NCBI GenBank assembly: GCA_946803715.1
Contig: CAMPET010000216.1
Span: 56,363 to 120,362, forward strand
DNA length: 64,000 bases
Reading direction: 5' to 3'
Source: Beroe ovata
Lineage: Eukaryota; Ctenophora; Nuda; Beroida; Beroidae
Below are positions 1 through 12,000 of this stretch, in pieces. Each line of letters opens with the position of its first letter. Within the stretch, counting starts at the first letter, position 1. The notes beneath the pieces were generated by a model, which made no database searches, was not told the DNA's origin, and saw nothing but the letters and a program-made list of their open reading frames with translations. A program made the translations under genes and the position numbers.

Positions 1-38
1 TGTGTGTGTGTGTGTGTGTGTATGTGTGTGTGTGTGTC
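1..38. repeat. TG microsatellite
   Basis: A run of TG dinucleotides with one interruption opens the window, in the intron upstream of the first visible exon of the palmitoyltransferase gene. Confidence 0.95.
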
Positions 39-89
39 TGTATCTGTGCAGGCGAAGTGTTGTAATAGCTAGAATAATGATTGTTTCAG

Positions 90-3084
90 ATAGCGGAGTT
101 CCTCATTGACCATGGTGTCGATGTGAATACAATTGGGGGTATAATGAAGGAAGCAGCAGTTCACTGGGCAACCAGGCAAGGTCACATGGACATGATCGTA
201 CTGTTGTTGAAACATGGTGCCGACTACAAGGTGGCAAACAAAGACGGCTACACGCCACTTCATATAGCCGCCAAGTTTCAACTCACAGCCGTTTGCGCCT
301 ACTTCCTCGCTATAGGCATGGTTAGTGGGATGAATATATGAAATGAATTTAGTGTGTCAATGAAATATGAACCCCCAAATTAAGATATGAAAATCACGAT
401 TCACGTGACACCCGTGACACCCCTTCTTGCTCTCCCCAGGACTGCAATGTGAAGAATGCGGAAGGCAAAACCCCCCTCATGGTTGCAATCTCACAGCGCA
501 ATGCCCCTGATCCGAGCAGACTGTTGCTCACGATGGGAGCGTCGGTGTGGGCTACCGATACTGAGGGAAACTCTCGTGAGTCGAGATGAAATAGCCAACT
601 TACCTGCAACACTCCCCAGTCCCTCCCTCCCTCCCTCTCATCTCCCTCTCCCCCACCCTAACCTCCTCTCTCCCCTCCCTCCCATCTCTAACTTTCCTCA
701 TGTCCTCCCTCCTCCTCAAGCCCCTTGATCCCCACTCCTGATTCCCTTCTCTAACCCCTTCTCCCCTCAGCTCTCCACCACGCAGTTTTCAACCACAACT
801 CCTGTATCAGCAGTGTGCTACTGGAGAAAGGGGCGTGCCCGGAAACCAAGAATAAGCACGGTGAAACACCACTGAAACTCGCAGGTATTATGCATCAGAT
901 GACACGATCAGAAAGATGGTAATTATGCGTAATTATGGGTAATTATGAGTAATCATGCTTAGATTCAGCCATAGAAATTAGACATCCCCATATTTCCCCA
1001 TATCACCGATACACTCCCATTCTCAGAAGACAATAAGGACTTGTGTATAGTACGTCATATGAAGGAGAGGCTGCGTCAGGACCGTGTTACGGGTAAATGT
1101 GCACCTTCTTCCTGTCCCTTCATCTCTCAGAACATGTGTCACAGTTTTTGAGACGCGTGAGATTAACATCGTTCAGTCCGAAAACTAACAATCTCCTCCT
1201 ATTCTAGCCTACCGAACACCAGCCCAATGTACTCACCCCTCCCTCCTTCCCCCTCAGGTCGGTTTACCGCATCTCTCCCCCGCGTTCTGCTAACCTGGTA
1301 TCCTCTGCTCGGGCTATCGGCTATCGGTTACACCCTCACCCTCGACCTCCCCTACCTTCTTCCCCTCGTCTACATTGCCATGGTGGTACTTGTTCAGATA
1401 CTCCTTCTCAAAGTGTGCCTTTCACGGCGAGTGGATAATCCCCTCCCCCTTGGGATATACGTCGCTCTCCTCATTCTGCTCTACCTCACGCTATACTACC
1501 AGCTTGCTCCATTCTTCTTTGACGCTATTTCGGGTATACTGTTTCTCGTTGTGGCAGCGGTTCACGTGCGCTCGTTTTTGAGGACCTGGCGTGGTGATCC
1601 AGGGTTTTTGGGGGTTGATTATGAGAAAAAGTTGTCAGATATCATCTCGCTCGCAGAATCAGGTAAATAATGACCGTATATGGAAATGTCTGATACCCAT
1701 ATAAGGGATAATTGCTGGTTCATCCCACTTTTTCTCTGTCTGCAGGCAGTCTGGATATGGCACGGTTTTGTACGTCGTGTGCTGTACGTAGACCTGTACG
1801 GAGCAAACACTGTGCCGTGTGTGATCGATGCGTCTCCAAGTTTGATCACCACTGCCCTTTCGTCGGTAATTGTATCGGTGAGTGACTTGAATTATTGCAT
1901 CTTTTGATCGGTGTTACACCTCACGATTATATGAAGTGTGTAGAGTGCGTTCTATTAATTCTAGCAATCGAATCAAGACGCACACATTATTTAGGAACCT
2001 ATCATATTTCCTCGCATTTCCTGACAAACTCCATGCTGTTCAGGCGCCGGCAATCACAGATGGTTTATCCTGTACCTTGTGACTGTGTGTGTCCAGATCA
2101 TCGTGTACCTGTGTGCTGCGTACACATGTAAGTCATGGTAACACCCCCAACATTTCTATCTTGACTGATATCCGTACCTCATTTCAAAATATCCTACATG
2201 CTATCGATACTGGCCTAGACATTAGGAGTACACGGTTCGTTCAATTTGCCTCACGCTAGAAATACACAATCTGCCAACACCCAACCGAGAGTCGATCGCC
2301 GGTCGTTTGTAACCGTGTGATTTTTAGTACATGTGATTTACTCGATCGTCTCTCCCTGGCAGATTACAGTGCTGTTTGTCACGGTAACAGTGACCACACC
2401 TGGAGTGGTGCATTGTGGGGCGCAGTGACGTGCAGCCCCTGGCTAACCTACACTTCCACCCTGGCAGCTCTAGTTCTCTTCTGGGTCACGTGTCTGTTAA
2501 TCATGCAACTCAACCAGGTTATTATTCCTTATATGGTCTTGGATAATGATCGAAAAACAGTTCATTTAAAACCACGCATCCTCCAAATGCATGCATTGCG
2601 CCGGTGAGACACTGTAGCTAACAACAACTCATTATCTCAGATTGTAATCCTGGGAGTTACTACGAATGAGTTCTACAACGTTGCACGCTACAATTATCTG
2701 AGTAACGATTGTGTTGGGAACAACCAAATATCTTCACCCTTCACGTGAGTCCATGCCGAATATTGACTTGCTTTATGCCTTGCCAGACAGAAATCGAAAA
2801 CGTTAGGTTCCATACAATTACAAATTAATGTATTGACTATTGTGACAGTAGCTAATATGTTGATATTCTTGCACTTATTGTCATGTTTGGCCAGGTTCGG
2901 ATGGAAACAGAACTTATCCGACTTCCTCGAGTTACATATTCCTGGTTTTCCCGCCCCTCACTTCCACAACTGGTCGAACACGTTCATCTGGAAAAGTAAC
3001 CAGTCAGACTCGTGCTGTGATGCTGTACCACCGGTCACTCCGACCAAACTGAAGCGGTCATCGAGTCTGGGACATATTGTGTGA
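90..3084 (+). CDS. ZDHHC17: Ankyrin-repeat DHHC palmitoyltransferase (ZDHHC17/ZDHHC13-like), 5' end outside window
   Basis: Protein S-acyltransferase of the Golgi/vesicle membrane that recruits substrates through ankyrin repeats. Ten exons join in frame: 90-320, 440-575, 771-884, 1027-1092, 1258-1662, 1746-1877, 2044-2127, 2363-2517, 2641-2744 and 2895-3084, giving 538 visible residues (human ZDHHC17 has about 630, so the first exons lie to the left). The first three exons encode ankyrin repeats, including HWATRQGH, a signature of this family. Exon 1258-1662 holds four hydrophobic segments. The next exon has the Cys-rich domain with CxxC, RSKHC and the catalytic D-H-H-C at about residues 351-354, running into NCIGAGNHRW. 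The TTxE motif appears as TTNEF in exon 2641-2744. The intron after 2517 has an unusual GTTATT donor, and the equivalent donor in the second copy (GTTACT) is also non-GTRAGT. HIP14 (ZDHHC17) and HIP14L (ZDHHC13) cannot be separated here; the intact DHHC is closer to ZDHHC17, because ZDHHC13 has DQHC. Confidence 0.93.
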
Positions 3085-3271
3085 GAATGGGAAATGCAGG
3101 TAGATCACAACCTGGTACAACAATTTTGCTTTTTTTATTGATATCAATCATTGAGGTTATGGTGTTTCGTGTGAACTGTNAGAATCAGGTAAATAATGAC
3201 CGTATATGGAAATCTCTGATACCCATATAAGGGATAATTGCTGGTTCTACCCCCTTTTTCTCTGTCTCCAG

Positions 3272-4638
3272 GCAGTCTGGATATGGCACGGTTTTGTACG
3301 TCGTGTGCTGTTCGTAGACCTGTACGGAGCAAACACTGTGCCGTGTGTGATCGGTGTGTTTCCAAGTTTGATCATCACTGCCCTTTCGTCGGTAATTGTA
3401 TCGGTGAGTAACGTGAATTATTGCATCTTTTGATCGGTGTTACACCTCACGATGTTATGAAGTGTGTGGAGTGCGTTCTATTAATTCTAGCAATCGAATC
3501 AATACACACACATTGGATTTCACTTAAAAACCAGCGCAAAAGTACTAGCAAACGTGCCCTCGCGTACAGGGGGTGTTTAGGAACCTATCATATTTCCTCG
3601 CATTTCCTGACAAACTCCATGCTGTTCAGGCGCTGGCAATCACAGATGGTTTATCCTGTACCTTGTGACTGTGTGTGTGCAGATCATCGTGTACCTGTGT
3701 GCTGCGTACACATGTAAGTCATGGTAACACCCCCCAACATTTCTATCTTGACTGATATCCGTACCTCATTTCAAAATATCCTACATGCTCTCGATACTGG
3801 CTTAGAAACAGGGAGTACACGCCACGTCACGCTAGAAATACACAATCTGCCAACACCCGACCGAGAGCTGGTCGCCGGTCGTTTGTAACCGTGGGATTTT
3901 TGAGCGCATGTGATTTACTCGATCCCCCTGGCAGATTACAGTGCTGTGTGTCACGGTAACAGTGACCACACCTGGAGTGGTGCATTGTGGGGTGCAGTGA
4001 CGTGCAGCCCGTGGCTAACCTACACTTCCACACTGGCATCTCTAGTTCTCTTCTGGGTCACGTGTCTGTTAGTCATGCAACTCAACCAGGTTACTATTCC
4101 TTATATGGTCATTCAAAACCACGCATCCTCCAAATATATGCATTGCGCTGGTGATATACTGTAGCTAACAACAACTCATTATATTTATCTCAGATTGTAA
4201 TCATGGGAGTTACTACGAATGAGTTCTACAACGTTGCACGCTACAATTATCTGAGTAATGATTGTGTCGGGAACGACCAAATATCTTCACCCTTCACGTG
4301 AGTCCATGCCGAATATTGACTTGCTTTATGCCTTGCCAGACAGAAAATAGAAAACGTTAGGTTCCATTCAATAACAAATTAATGTATTGACTATTGTGAC
4401 AGTAGCTAATATGTTGATATTCTTGCACTTATTGTCATGTTTGGCCAGGTTCGGATGGAAACAGAACTTATCCGACTTCCTCGAGTTACATATTCCTGGT
4501 TTTCCCGCCCCTCACTTCCACAACTGGTCGAACACGTTCATCTGGAAAAGTAACCAGTCAGACTCGTGCTGTGATGCTGTACCACCGGTCACTCCGACCA
4601 AACTGAAGCGGTCATCGAGTCTGGGACATATTGTGTGA
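3272..4638 (+). CDS. Last five exons of the DHHC palmitoyltransferase, second copy (likely allele)
   Basis: Exons 3272-3403, 3630-3713, 3935-4089, 4194-4297 and 4449-4638 match the last five exons of the gene to the left in length and phase. In the DHHC exon all five visible base changes are silent. Over all five exons I find only four amino-acid changes, mostly conservative (A/S, I/V, L/M, N/D), and the final exon is identical. The copy has no ankyrin or first membrane exons, so it is not a complete gene as assembled. It should be read as the other haplotype of the same gene unless long reads show a true tandem duplication. Confidence 0.8.
3511..3572. repeat. ~62-bp insertion in one haplotype copy, shared with 18011-18055
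   Basis: Absent at the matching position (about 1988) of the left copy. Its core (CAGCGCAAAAGTACTAGCAA) recurs at 18011 on the same strand, followed in both places by a GC-rich stretch ending in GGGGG. This suggests a small mobile element still polymorphic in the population. Confidence 0.6.
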
Positions 4639-4734
4639 GAATGGGAAATGCAGGTAGATCACCTCCTGGAACAGAAATTTTGCTTTTATATTGATATCAA
4701 TCATTGAGGTTATGGTGTTTCGTGTGAACTGTGA

Positions 4735-5460
4735 ATCTGTGCAGTTGCACACGTTGCGCGCATGATTTGGGTCGCGCCGCAACGTGGGAACAGAACTGGG
4801 TTTCGGTAGCCGTAGATACTTTATGTGTGTTATGGTTCGGTTTAACTTTGAAATTCCAGTTTATAGATTTGTAATTTCCCAGTGCAGCACCCAGGAGAAC
4901 CAAGGCACAAAGGGCATGGCATGCCGGCATCAGCAATCAGCATGGGCACTGGGCAGAGATGCCCAATTTAGTTTTACCATTTGAGAGCGAGCATATATTT
5001 TGTAATTATGAATTCATCTTTAATTACTAGCAGTGCAGTGACTTGTCAATCGATGATAGACGGACGCGGACCCGGCCCTGTCAAGAATTTCGTTTAGCGC
5101 GCGGCGCAGCGCAGACTTATTCTCAGATGCAAGCCGCTTCGCAGTTCGAGGCCCGGCGCCCGCGCGGCTTGCATCGCATCAGCGGTCTGGCATCGCCCGA
5201 CATGAGTTTTTTTATTTTAGCAGTGACTCTAGTGAATGACATGAAAAAATTTTTCATTGAAAAATTGTGAAAGAATGAGTTTGCGCGGCGCGCAAAACGA
5301 AATTTTTGACGGGGTCAATCATGTGCACTCGTTGCGCACCTTTGTTCTACTCAGTGAACTGAAAAGTTGTAGAAAGGAGACGCGCAGCCAGCGCGCGCGC
5401 GCGCGCGGAGTATTTGGATCACGCAGCGCGGGAACAGGTCAATCATCTATTGACAATCGT
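4735..5460. repeat. Cluster of GC-rich dispersed repeats
   Basis: Several GC-rich blocks rich in GCGCGC stand out from AT-rich flanks. The motif GATTTGGGTC(A/G)CGC near 4770 recurs with changes at about 5414, 25258 and 58890. The block 5045-5205 is an inverted copy of 58622-58745: shared pieces include ATCGATGATAGAC, GAATTTCGTTT, ACTTATTCTC and AGCGGTCTGGCATCGCCCGA. A further partial copy in the other orientation lies at 5284-5320. No transposase reading frame is present, so these look like non-autonomous elements. Confidence 0.65.
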
Positions 5461-6000
5461 AAATCAAAACATCAAACATATAATTTTGCAATGACAAATT
5501 GCAAAAGAATGTCTCAAAAAAATCTTTCTTTTCTGAAATATCAAATATATCTTTTAATGAAGCAATGACAAATATTCATTCAATTGAGAATAGAAGTATT
5601 TCTCCATTTTTCGACTTCTCGTGCTTTCAATTTAGCAGATAAGGAATGTTTGTTCCTCAAAATTCCAATTCAGCATCATTCGAATATTTGTTAAGTGAAA
5701 GTTGTGCATTTATATTACCTGAGATGCTATGATACTACAATCTTGTGATGGTCTCATACCATGATTATAACCTCAATCATTAATCCTTTGGTTTCATATA
5801 CTTGTACTGTGTACTTATCATGATATCACATAATCATCTCCAACATTTAAATTTTATTGAAAACCTGGAAAATGTGTTCCCCTATCTTGCTTAAGAGACT
5901 TCCAAAGTGGAACTTTTACCCTCTTGAACTTGTTATATTCAGCAGAACTATCATTTATCTAGACTCTAGCTCAACATAAACTCTTCAGTTGTGCAATCTA
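5461..6000. other. Gene-free AT-rich stretch before GIGYF
   Basis: No coding or RNA gene is visible. It probably contains the GIGYF promoter and 5' untranslated region, but I see no clear TATA or Inr arrangement that would fix the start. Confidence 0.4.
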
Positions 6001-9000
6001 ATGTCTACAATGTCATCAGACCCAAGCAACAATGAAGCAACTAATGTGACCCTTGGTCCAGATTGGTAATGATTTCATCCTAGATGAGCTTATCCAATGA
6101 ATCAATTACTATTCGTCCTTTAAATGTATTGAAGACTACCTTAAATATACAGGCTGAAGAGCAAACCTGTGGCAGTTTTTTCCAACAAGCGGTATGGTCA
6201 AGAGGAGCTCCTCAATCTTTGGACCTGTTCCTCCTCCTGTCCTCAAACTATTTTGGATATTGGTGACCTCAATGCACCAGAAGCTCTCAAACCAGCATGT
6301 CTAACAAATTATGTTGAAGAAACTCAGGTTAACATCCTTGAGAGCTTTTGTCCTGCTGTTTCCTGACATAGTTTTGCCAACTATACTGTTCATCGACAAC
6401 TTCATTAATAAACAGTTTCTGGTCATTGACATATTTAACACAGGACTCATTTCGGGGTATGGCTGGTGGTCGTGGTCGAGGTTCAGATCGTTCTCGTGGT
6501 GGCAGAGGAGGTGGAAACATTGGACGGGGAGGTGGTGGAGTTGGCTCTAGACGTCAGTACGATGCCTCACGCTACTATGAGAGTAGCAGGAGTGCGGAAT
6601 CTGACAACTGGAGACGTCGAGACCCTGACCCAGTTGTGGTTGCCGACCAACCCCACCCTCCCTCTGAACAACCCCCCTCCTACCCTCCCTTCCCCTCTGC
6701 AACCTTTTCACCCAAGCCCATCGGTATGTGTGCTACTGAATATAGAAACATTCCCTGCCTCACTCCTCAACCTCACAGTTACTGTCAATCTAACACTCCA
6801 ATCTCCCAGACAACAGAGAAGCGAACAGCTGGAAGAGGACAGCAGGAGAGGTATCGAGTCCGTGTTCCACTGAGGACCAAGCAGTGTCCCCGGCCCCTGC
6901 ACCTCCAAACATCCCTAAACCGGGGGTCGCTGAGGTTCCAGATGGAGTGGCCTCACTGGCGCCATTCAACACGTTGGATACATCAAATGATGCCATGCTA
7001 CAGAACATCAGCAAGACATTGTTTGAGGACAAATCACAGAAATTCAATGATCATGTTGTCTTTTCTCCCTTTGCAGATAAAGGTACATTACCCATCACAC
7101 TTGTAATTGCTGATTAGAGAATCTAGATTTGCATTTTTCGTACAATTGCTGAAGGATTGCCTCTCCAGGGGATGGTGGACTGCGGGGATTCGGGGGTAAA
7201 CTTGCTGGTGAAACTGATGGTGTGAATCTGCCCGCCAGGTACAATTGCTTTGTTGCTCTCCCACAATTATAAAGTGGTACTCACAATAATCGGTGCTTAG
7301 TTTTCTAATGATTCATGATTTTGATGATATTTCCTCAGTTGATCTCAGTGATTTTTATGGATATTGAGAATTGTATTCAGTCATCTCTCAGTTCACCAAC
7401 AACGCCACTGGAGCAGCACCCACCGTTTTCCCAGCAAGCAACTGTGATGACGTCACAACAGATTGGGCTGACATCATCACACAGCGGTGTTGCTCAAACT
7501 TTCCCATCTCTTGCAGACATTGGCAAATCTCTGCAAGTCAGTCGAACGTCCATGGACAACGAAGATTTATGACCTTTCTTGGAATTGAAGGAAGGAGAAT
7601 TCATGTTAACGAATTTCTTCTAGCATATTGCCTTTTTGTGTTTTGATCAAACAAATACAATATATAGAATGAAGAATCCGTCATTCTCAGAGCCCCGATG
7701 TGCCGATGGTCGGGCAGGGATTTGCCCCTCCTCCACCCGTCTCATCGCCCAGTGTCACGAGTCCAGGTAGCCAGCAGCAGCAGCAGCGATACAAAGCGGA
7801 CGAGATGTGGTACTACATGGACCCTAATGTGAGTGTCGCAATCGTCAGCAATCCGTGTATTGCTATCCGTAGCATTTTGACAAGGGGGCCGGGGTCCGGG
7901 GTAGCATAATGTCAGCTGATTGTGAGTATATCATTTGAGTGTCTGTGATAGACACTGTGTTATAGATGGCAATTGTGGTGGTCGCTCAAAACAGTCACTG
8001 GTTATAGTTGACAGTTTAGGGTGACAGCTCTTCGGTGACATGTCTCCGTGACTATAGGTGTCATGGTTACAAAGAATGATAATGATATTATAGCGTTCTT
8101 CAATGATGATGACCAAATCTGGTGAAAATTTGATCGGAAAGATCCCAACCTATTCTTGCATTTGAAATTCCATTTCAGGGTCAGCAGCAGGGTCCCTTTG
8201 ACTCTGTCAAAATGTACGGCTGGTTCATAGAGGGATACTTCGGTATGGACCTCAACATACGACGAGCAAACGATAATCACTACGCAACATTAAGTAAGTT
8301 TCCATGGAAAAATACTGGTGTTTAAAGCTTATGCCTTATTTCACGCAAATTTAATGACTACTTCTTATAGATTCATTAATTGATAAGTTGATGGAGTAAT
8401 TTGTGAATCTCAACCCAAAGTTGAGGCACATATCTCATTTCTGAGTCTTGTTCCACTTCTACAGAAACAATGATAAGCATGTGTGAGGGACGAATTCCAT
8501 TCCAGCCGGAGTCTGGACAGGTCACACCTCAGCCAAACACCACTGTGGCAAACTGTGAGTTACGTATGCATCACGTGTGGCTAGCGACACGTATTTATAA
8601 TATTGTTTACGTATCCGATTGGTAACTCTATGATTCAGTTAACTGTAATGTAACCACACCACTATAATTAGATTCGATGTCCATTGGGGTGTTATTAATG
8701 CTTAGGCATCTTGACCAATTAACCTGATTCAATGACCAAATCGGGTTTAACTGTCACATTTCCACAGCTAAACGCGCGTGGGGCGATAATGCGACGGCGA
8801 ATATCTGGGGAACAACCGAACCTTCCTTCGGAATGAATCCTTCCTTTAGGGTAAATATATGTTGATTTATAAAATTCGTTGGGGTTCGTCGTTGCACATG
8901 TAGTCATAATATCGGAAGAATGAGCAATTTCCAACAAAAACCAAGACCTGAAACGGCCTGAATCGTGTTCCCAATCAAATTTTGAGTCGATTATGTCCAT

Positions 9001-12000
9001 TTTGGATCGAAAATATGACACAAAAATTTTCCACCAAATCTGATCAAAAACCCTGATGGTTAGTATGGAAATCTGAAAGGATCAAAACATCGACTTTCTC
9101 CAAATGATCTAAATATGATGGGATATTGTTTGGACAGTGATCATGAATTCGGATACCAATTTTTAGACAATTCTGACTTTATTTGTCGTCTTGAGACGAT
9201 TTTTTGTGTCCCATTAACTCTCTAGTATCAATCGGGCTTTATCGGAAATAAGAGCAATTTCCAACGAAAACCAAGCTCTAAACTGGCCGGAATCGTGTTC
9301 CCCGTCAAATTTTGAGTCGACTAGGTCCATTTTGGATCGAAAATACGACACAAAAATTTCCGTCAAATCTGATCAAAAACCCTGATGGTTAGTATGGAAA
9401 TCTGAAAGAGTCAAAACATCGACTTTCTCAAAATGATCTAATTATGACGGGATATTGTTAAGACAGTAATCAAGAATTCGGATACCAATTTTTAGACAAT
9501 TCTGACTTAATTTGTCGTCTTGAGACGAATTTTTGTGTCCCATGAACTCTCTAGTGTCAATCATGCTTTATCGGAAATAAGAGCAATTTTCAGCAAAAAC
9601 TAAGCCCTGAAATGGCCGGAATCGTGTTCCCCATCAAATTTTGAGTCAATTAGGTCTATTTTTGATCGAAAATATGACACAAAAATTTTCCGTCAAATCT
9701 GATCAAAAACCCTGATGGTTAGTATGGAAATCTGAAAGGGTCAAAACATCGACTTTTTCCAAATGATCTGATTATGACGGGATATTGTTAGGACAGTGAT
9801 CAAGAATTCGGATACCAATTTGTAGACAATTCTGACTTTATTTGTCGTCTTGAGACGATTTTTTGTGTCCCATGGACCCCTTAGAGTTAACTCAGACTTA
9901 TAGCAGCTGCGACCTCCGTTCATTAAGTTAGCAGGATACCAAGTTGCAACATTTGAATAAAATTCATAGAACAATTGTTGAACTTTCGAAAAACAGAATA
10001 CAAAGGAGAGAAATGTACGTGGTTTTTATTTGAAGCAGGACGAGAAAGCAAAGCGGGCTGATGAGATGCGAAGAGAGATTGAACAGGCGATGGAGCAACA
10101 GAGAAGACAAGACATCGAGGTCAGAGAACATTTACGAACATATTATCATGATTCGCAGGGCTTTTGTTTTTCGCGACACACATTCCTGATGTGATTACAT
10201 TTCGTTGATTTTTCCTCTATTTTTGTTTATAGTTTCTCTCTTCAGGAACAAAAGAAAAGGGAGGCACAGCTTGAAAAGGACAAATACCTCATGATTCAGC
10301 AGCAGCTACTGGAAGCAAGACTGGAGGAAGAAAAGAAGCAAAAGGAGGAGGAAATTCGGAAGATTCGGGAAGAGGAAATGATGAAAAGTCGACAAATTAT
10401 GGAGGAGGCCGAGAGGATAAGATTGGAAAAGGAATTGTATGTTTCATTATTATTGAAAGTATCAACCTGCTCTTATCTTGAAATGGGGATGTTTCAAAAA
10501 CAATATGTTGATGATATCGGAATGCCTTAATCCAAAGGTTGGAAAAAGAAAAGATTCGACAAGCGGAGCAAGTTAGAATAGAGCTTGAGGAGGCGGAAAA
10601 GGCGCGTGTCGCACTGGAACAAGAACGCATCAAACTCGAGAAGTAAGAATTAGGATTTCTCCTCAGCTCAAATTCTCAACTGACACAATGTAAATGACAG
10701 TTTCATTGACTAACATTTGACACGTCAATTGAATAGCTGAACCGTTTTATTGTCATGTCACAATTGGCAATGTTTCAAAAACATAGACGTACCGCGCGGG
10801 GGCATTTTATCGGAGAAATTCATTTTATTTTGTAAGCATTCTGAACTACATATTGCGCGGCGCGGCGCGTACTGCGCGCGCATCCACTGGTATTTGGCCG
10901 GCAGCCATACAGCTGTATGACAGCCAGTTACCAGTAGGGGCAGCACAGGACGAATATTGCATGGCGAATTCTTCCACTGTGCTTCCAATACGGCATTCTC
11001 CAGGGAACGACAACTGGTGAAACAGAAGGAAGAAGAGTTGAGACAGAGAGATGAGGCCGAGAAGAAAAAGAGGGAAGCAGAAGGTTGGTAATGAAATTGC
11101 GGTTATTCAGACAATCTCATTCTCTGGCGAGTCTCTACATTTTGATATCTCTATTTGTGACTGTGTTTCAGCTCGGGCAGCTGAAGAGGCTCGAGCGGCA
11201 GAGGAAAGAAGGGCTGCCCAGCAGGCTGCTGCCGAGGCTAAAGCCATTGCGAAAGCCCAGGAGGAAGCAACTGTGAGTATAATTTCTCAGGACACACAAC
11301 AAGATGAATTGTGTCACACAATTCATCAATCATCTTGTTTTATTTCCACTTTTCTGTCAAAAGAATCGTGTACAAATCATTAACACTGGGTCTAATTTCA
11401 CCCTGTCACTTTGTTATTGTTATGTGTCCAATCTATCCACACTGAACCTAAAACACTGCCCAGGCTGCTGCTATAAAAGAGGCGAGGCGTCAAGTCGAGG
11501 AAGCCTCCAAACGAGAGGCGGAGGCTAAGAGGGAGGCGCAAGCACGACGGGAAGCAGAGGCGGCGAAGAAAGCGGCTGAGGCGGCAAAGAAGCGAGAACA
11601 GGAAAATGTGTGGGGAACATCGCCACCTGCCACTCATCAACAAAACTCCAACCCTTGGGCGAATATTGTAATTCTCAAATTATCTCATCAAATTCTAAAT
11701 GCTCATTTACGGCTTTGTACTTTACACTTTGTACTTAACGCTTTACACCCACACTCCTCACGTCTCACCCAACCCAGCCGCAACAGAATGTAACGAAGGC
11801 AGCTACTCGAACTAAAGCCCCTGGCACGACTAAAGGCTGGGGTAAACCTGACACCCAAGTGTCTGTCCCTCTGTCCCAGATTCAACAAGACGAGGCTCTC
11901 ATGAAACATTCATCGGGTGCCGCAGCTAGCTCTGGGGTGAGTTCTATTCTTGTCTTTTTCATAGTGAAAACATAATATTATGTGAATGAAGCCCCCCCCA

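Larger units (their letters stand above)
3181..4733. repeat. Second copy of the palmitoyltransferase 3' region, probably an unmerged allele
   Basis: Starting right after the single N at 3180, this segment repeats 1655-3179 almost base for base, introns included. The left copy breaks off at the N inside a sentence that the right copy continues (..TGTGAACTGT at 3170-3179 versus 4724-4733 and on). Differences are scattered substitutions, small indels and one ~62-bp insertion. This is the pattern of two overlapping haplotype contigs placed end to end. Confidence 0.88.
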
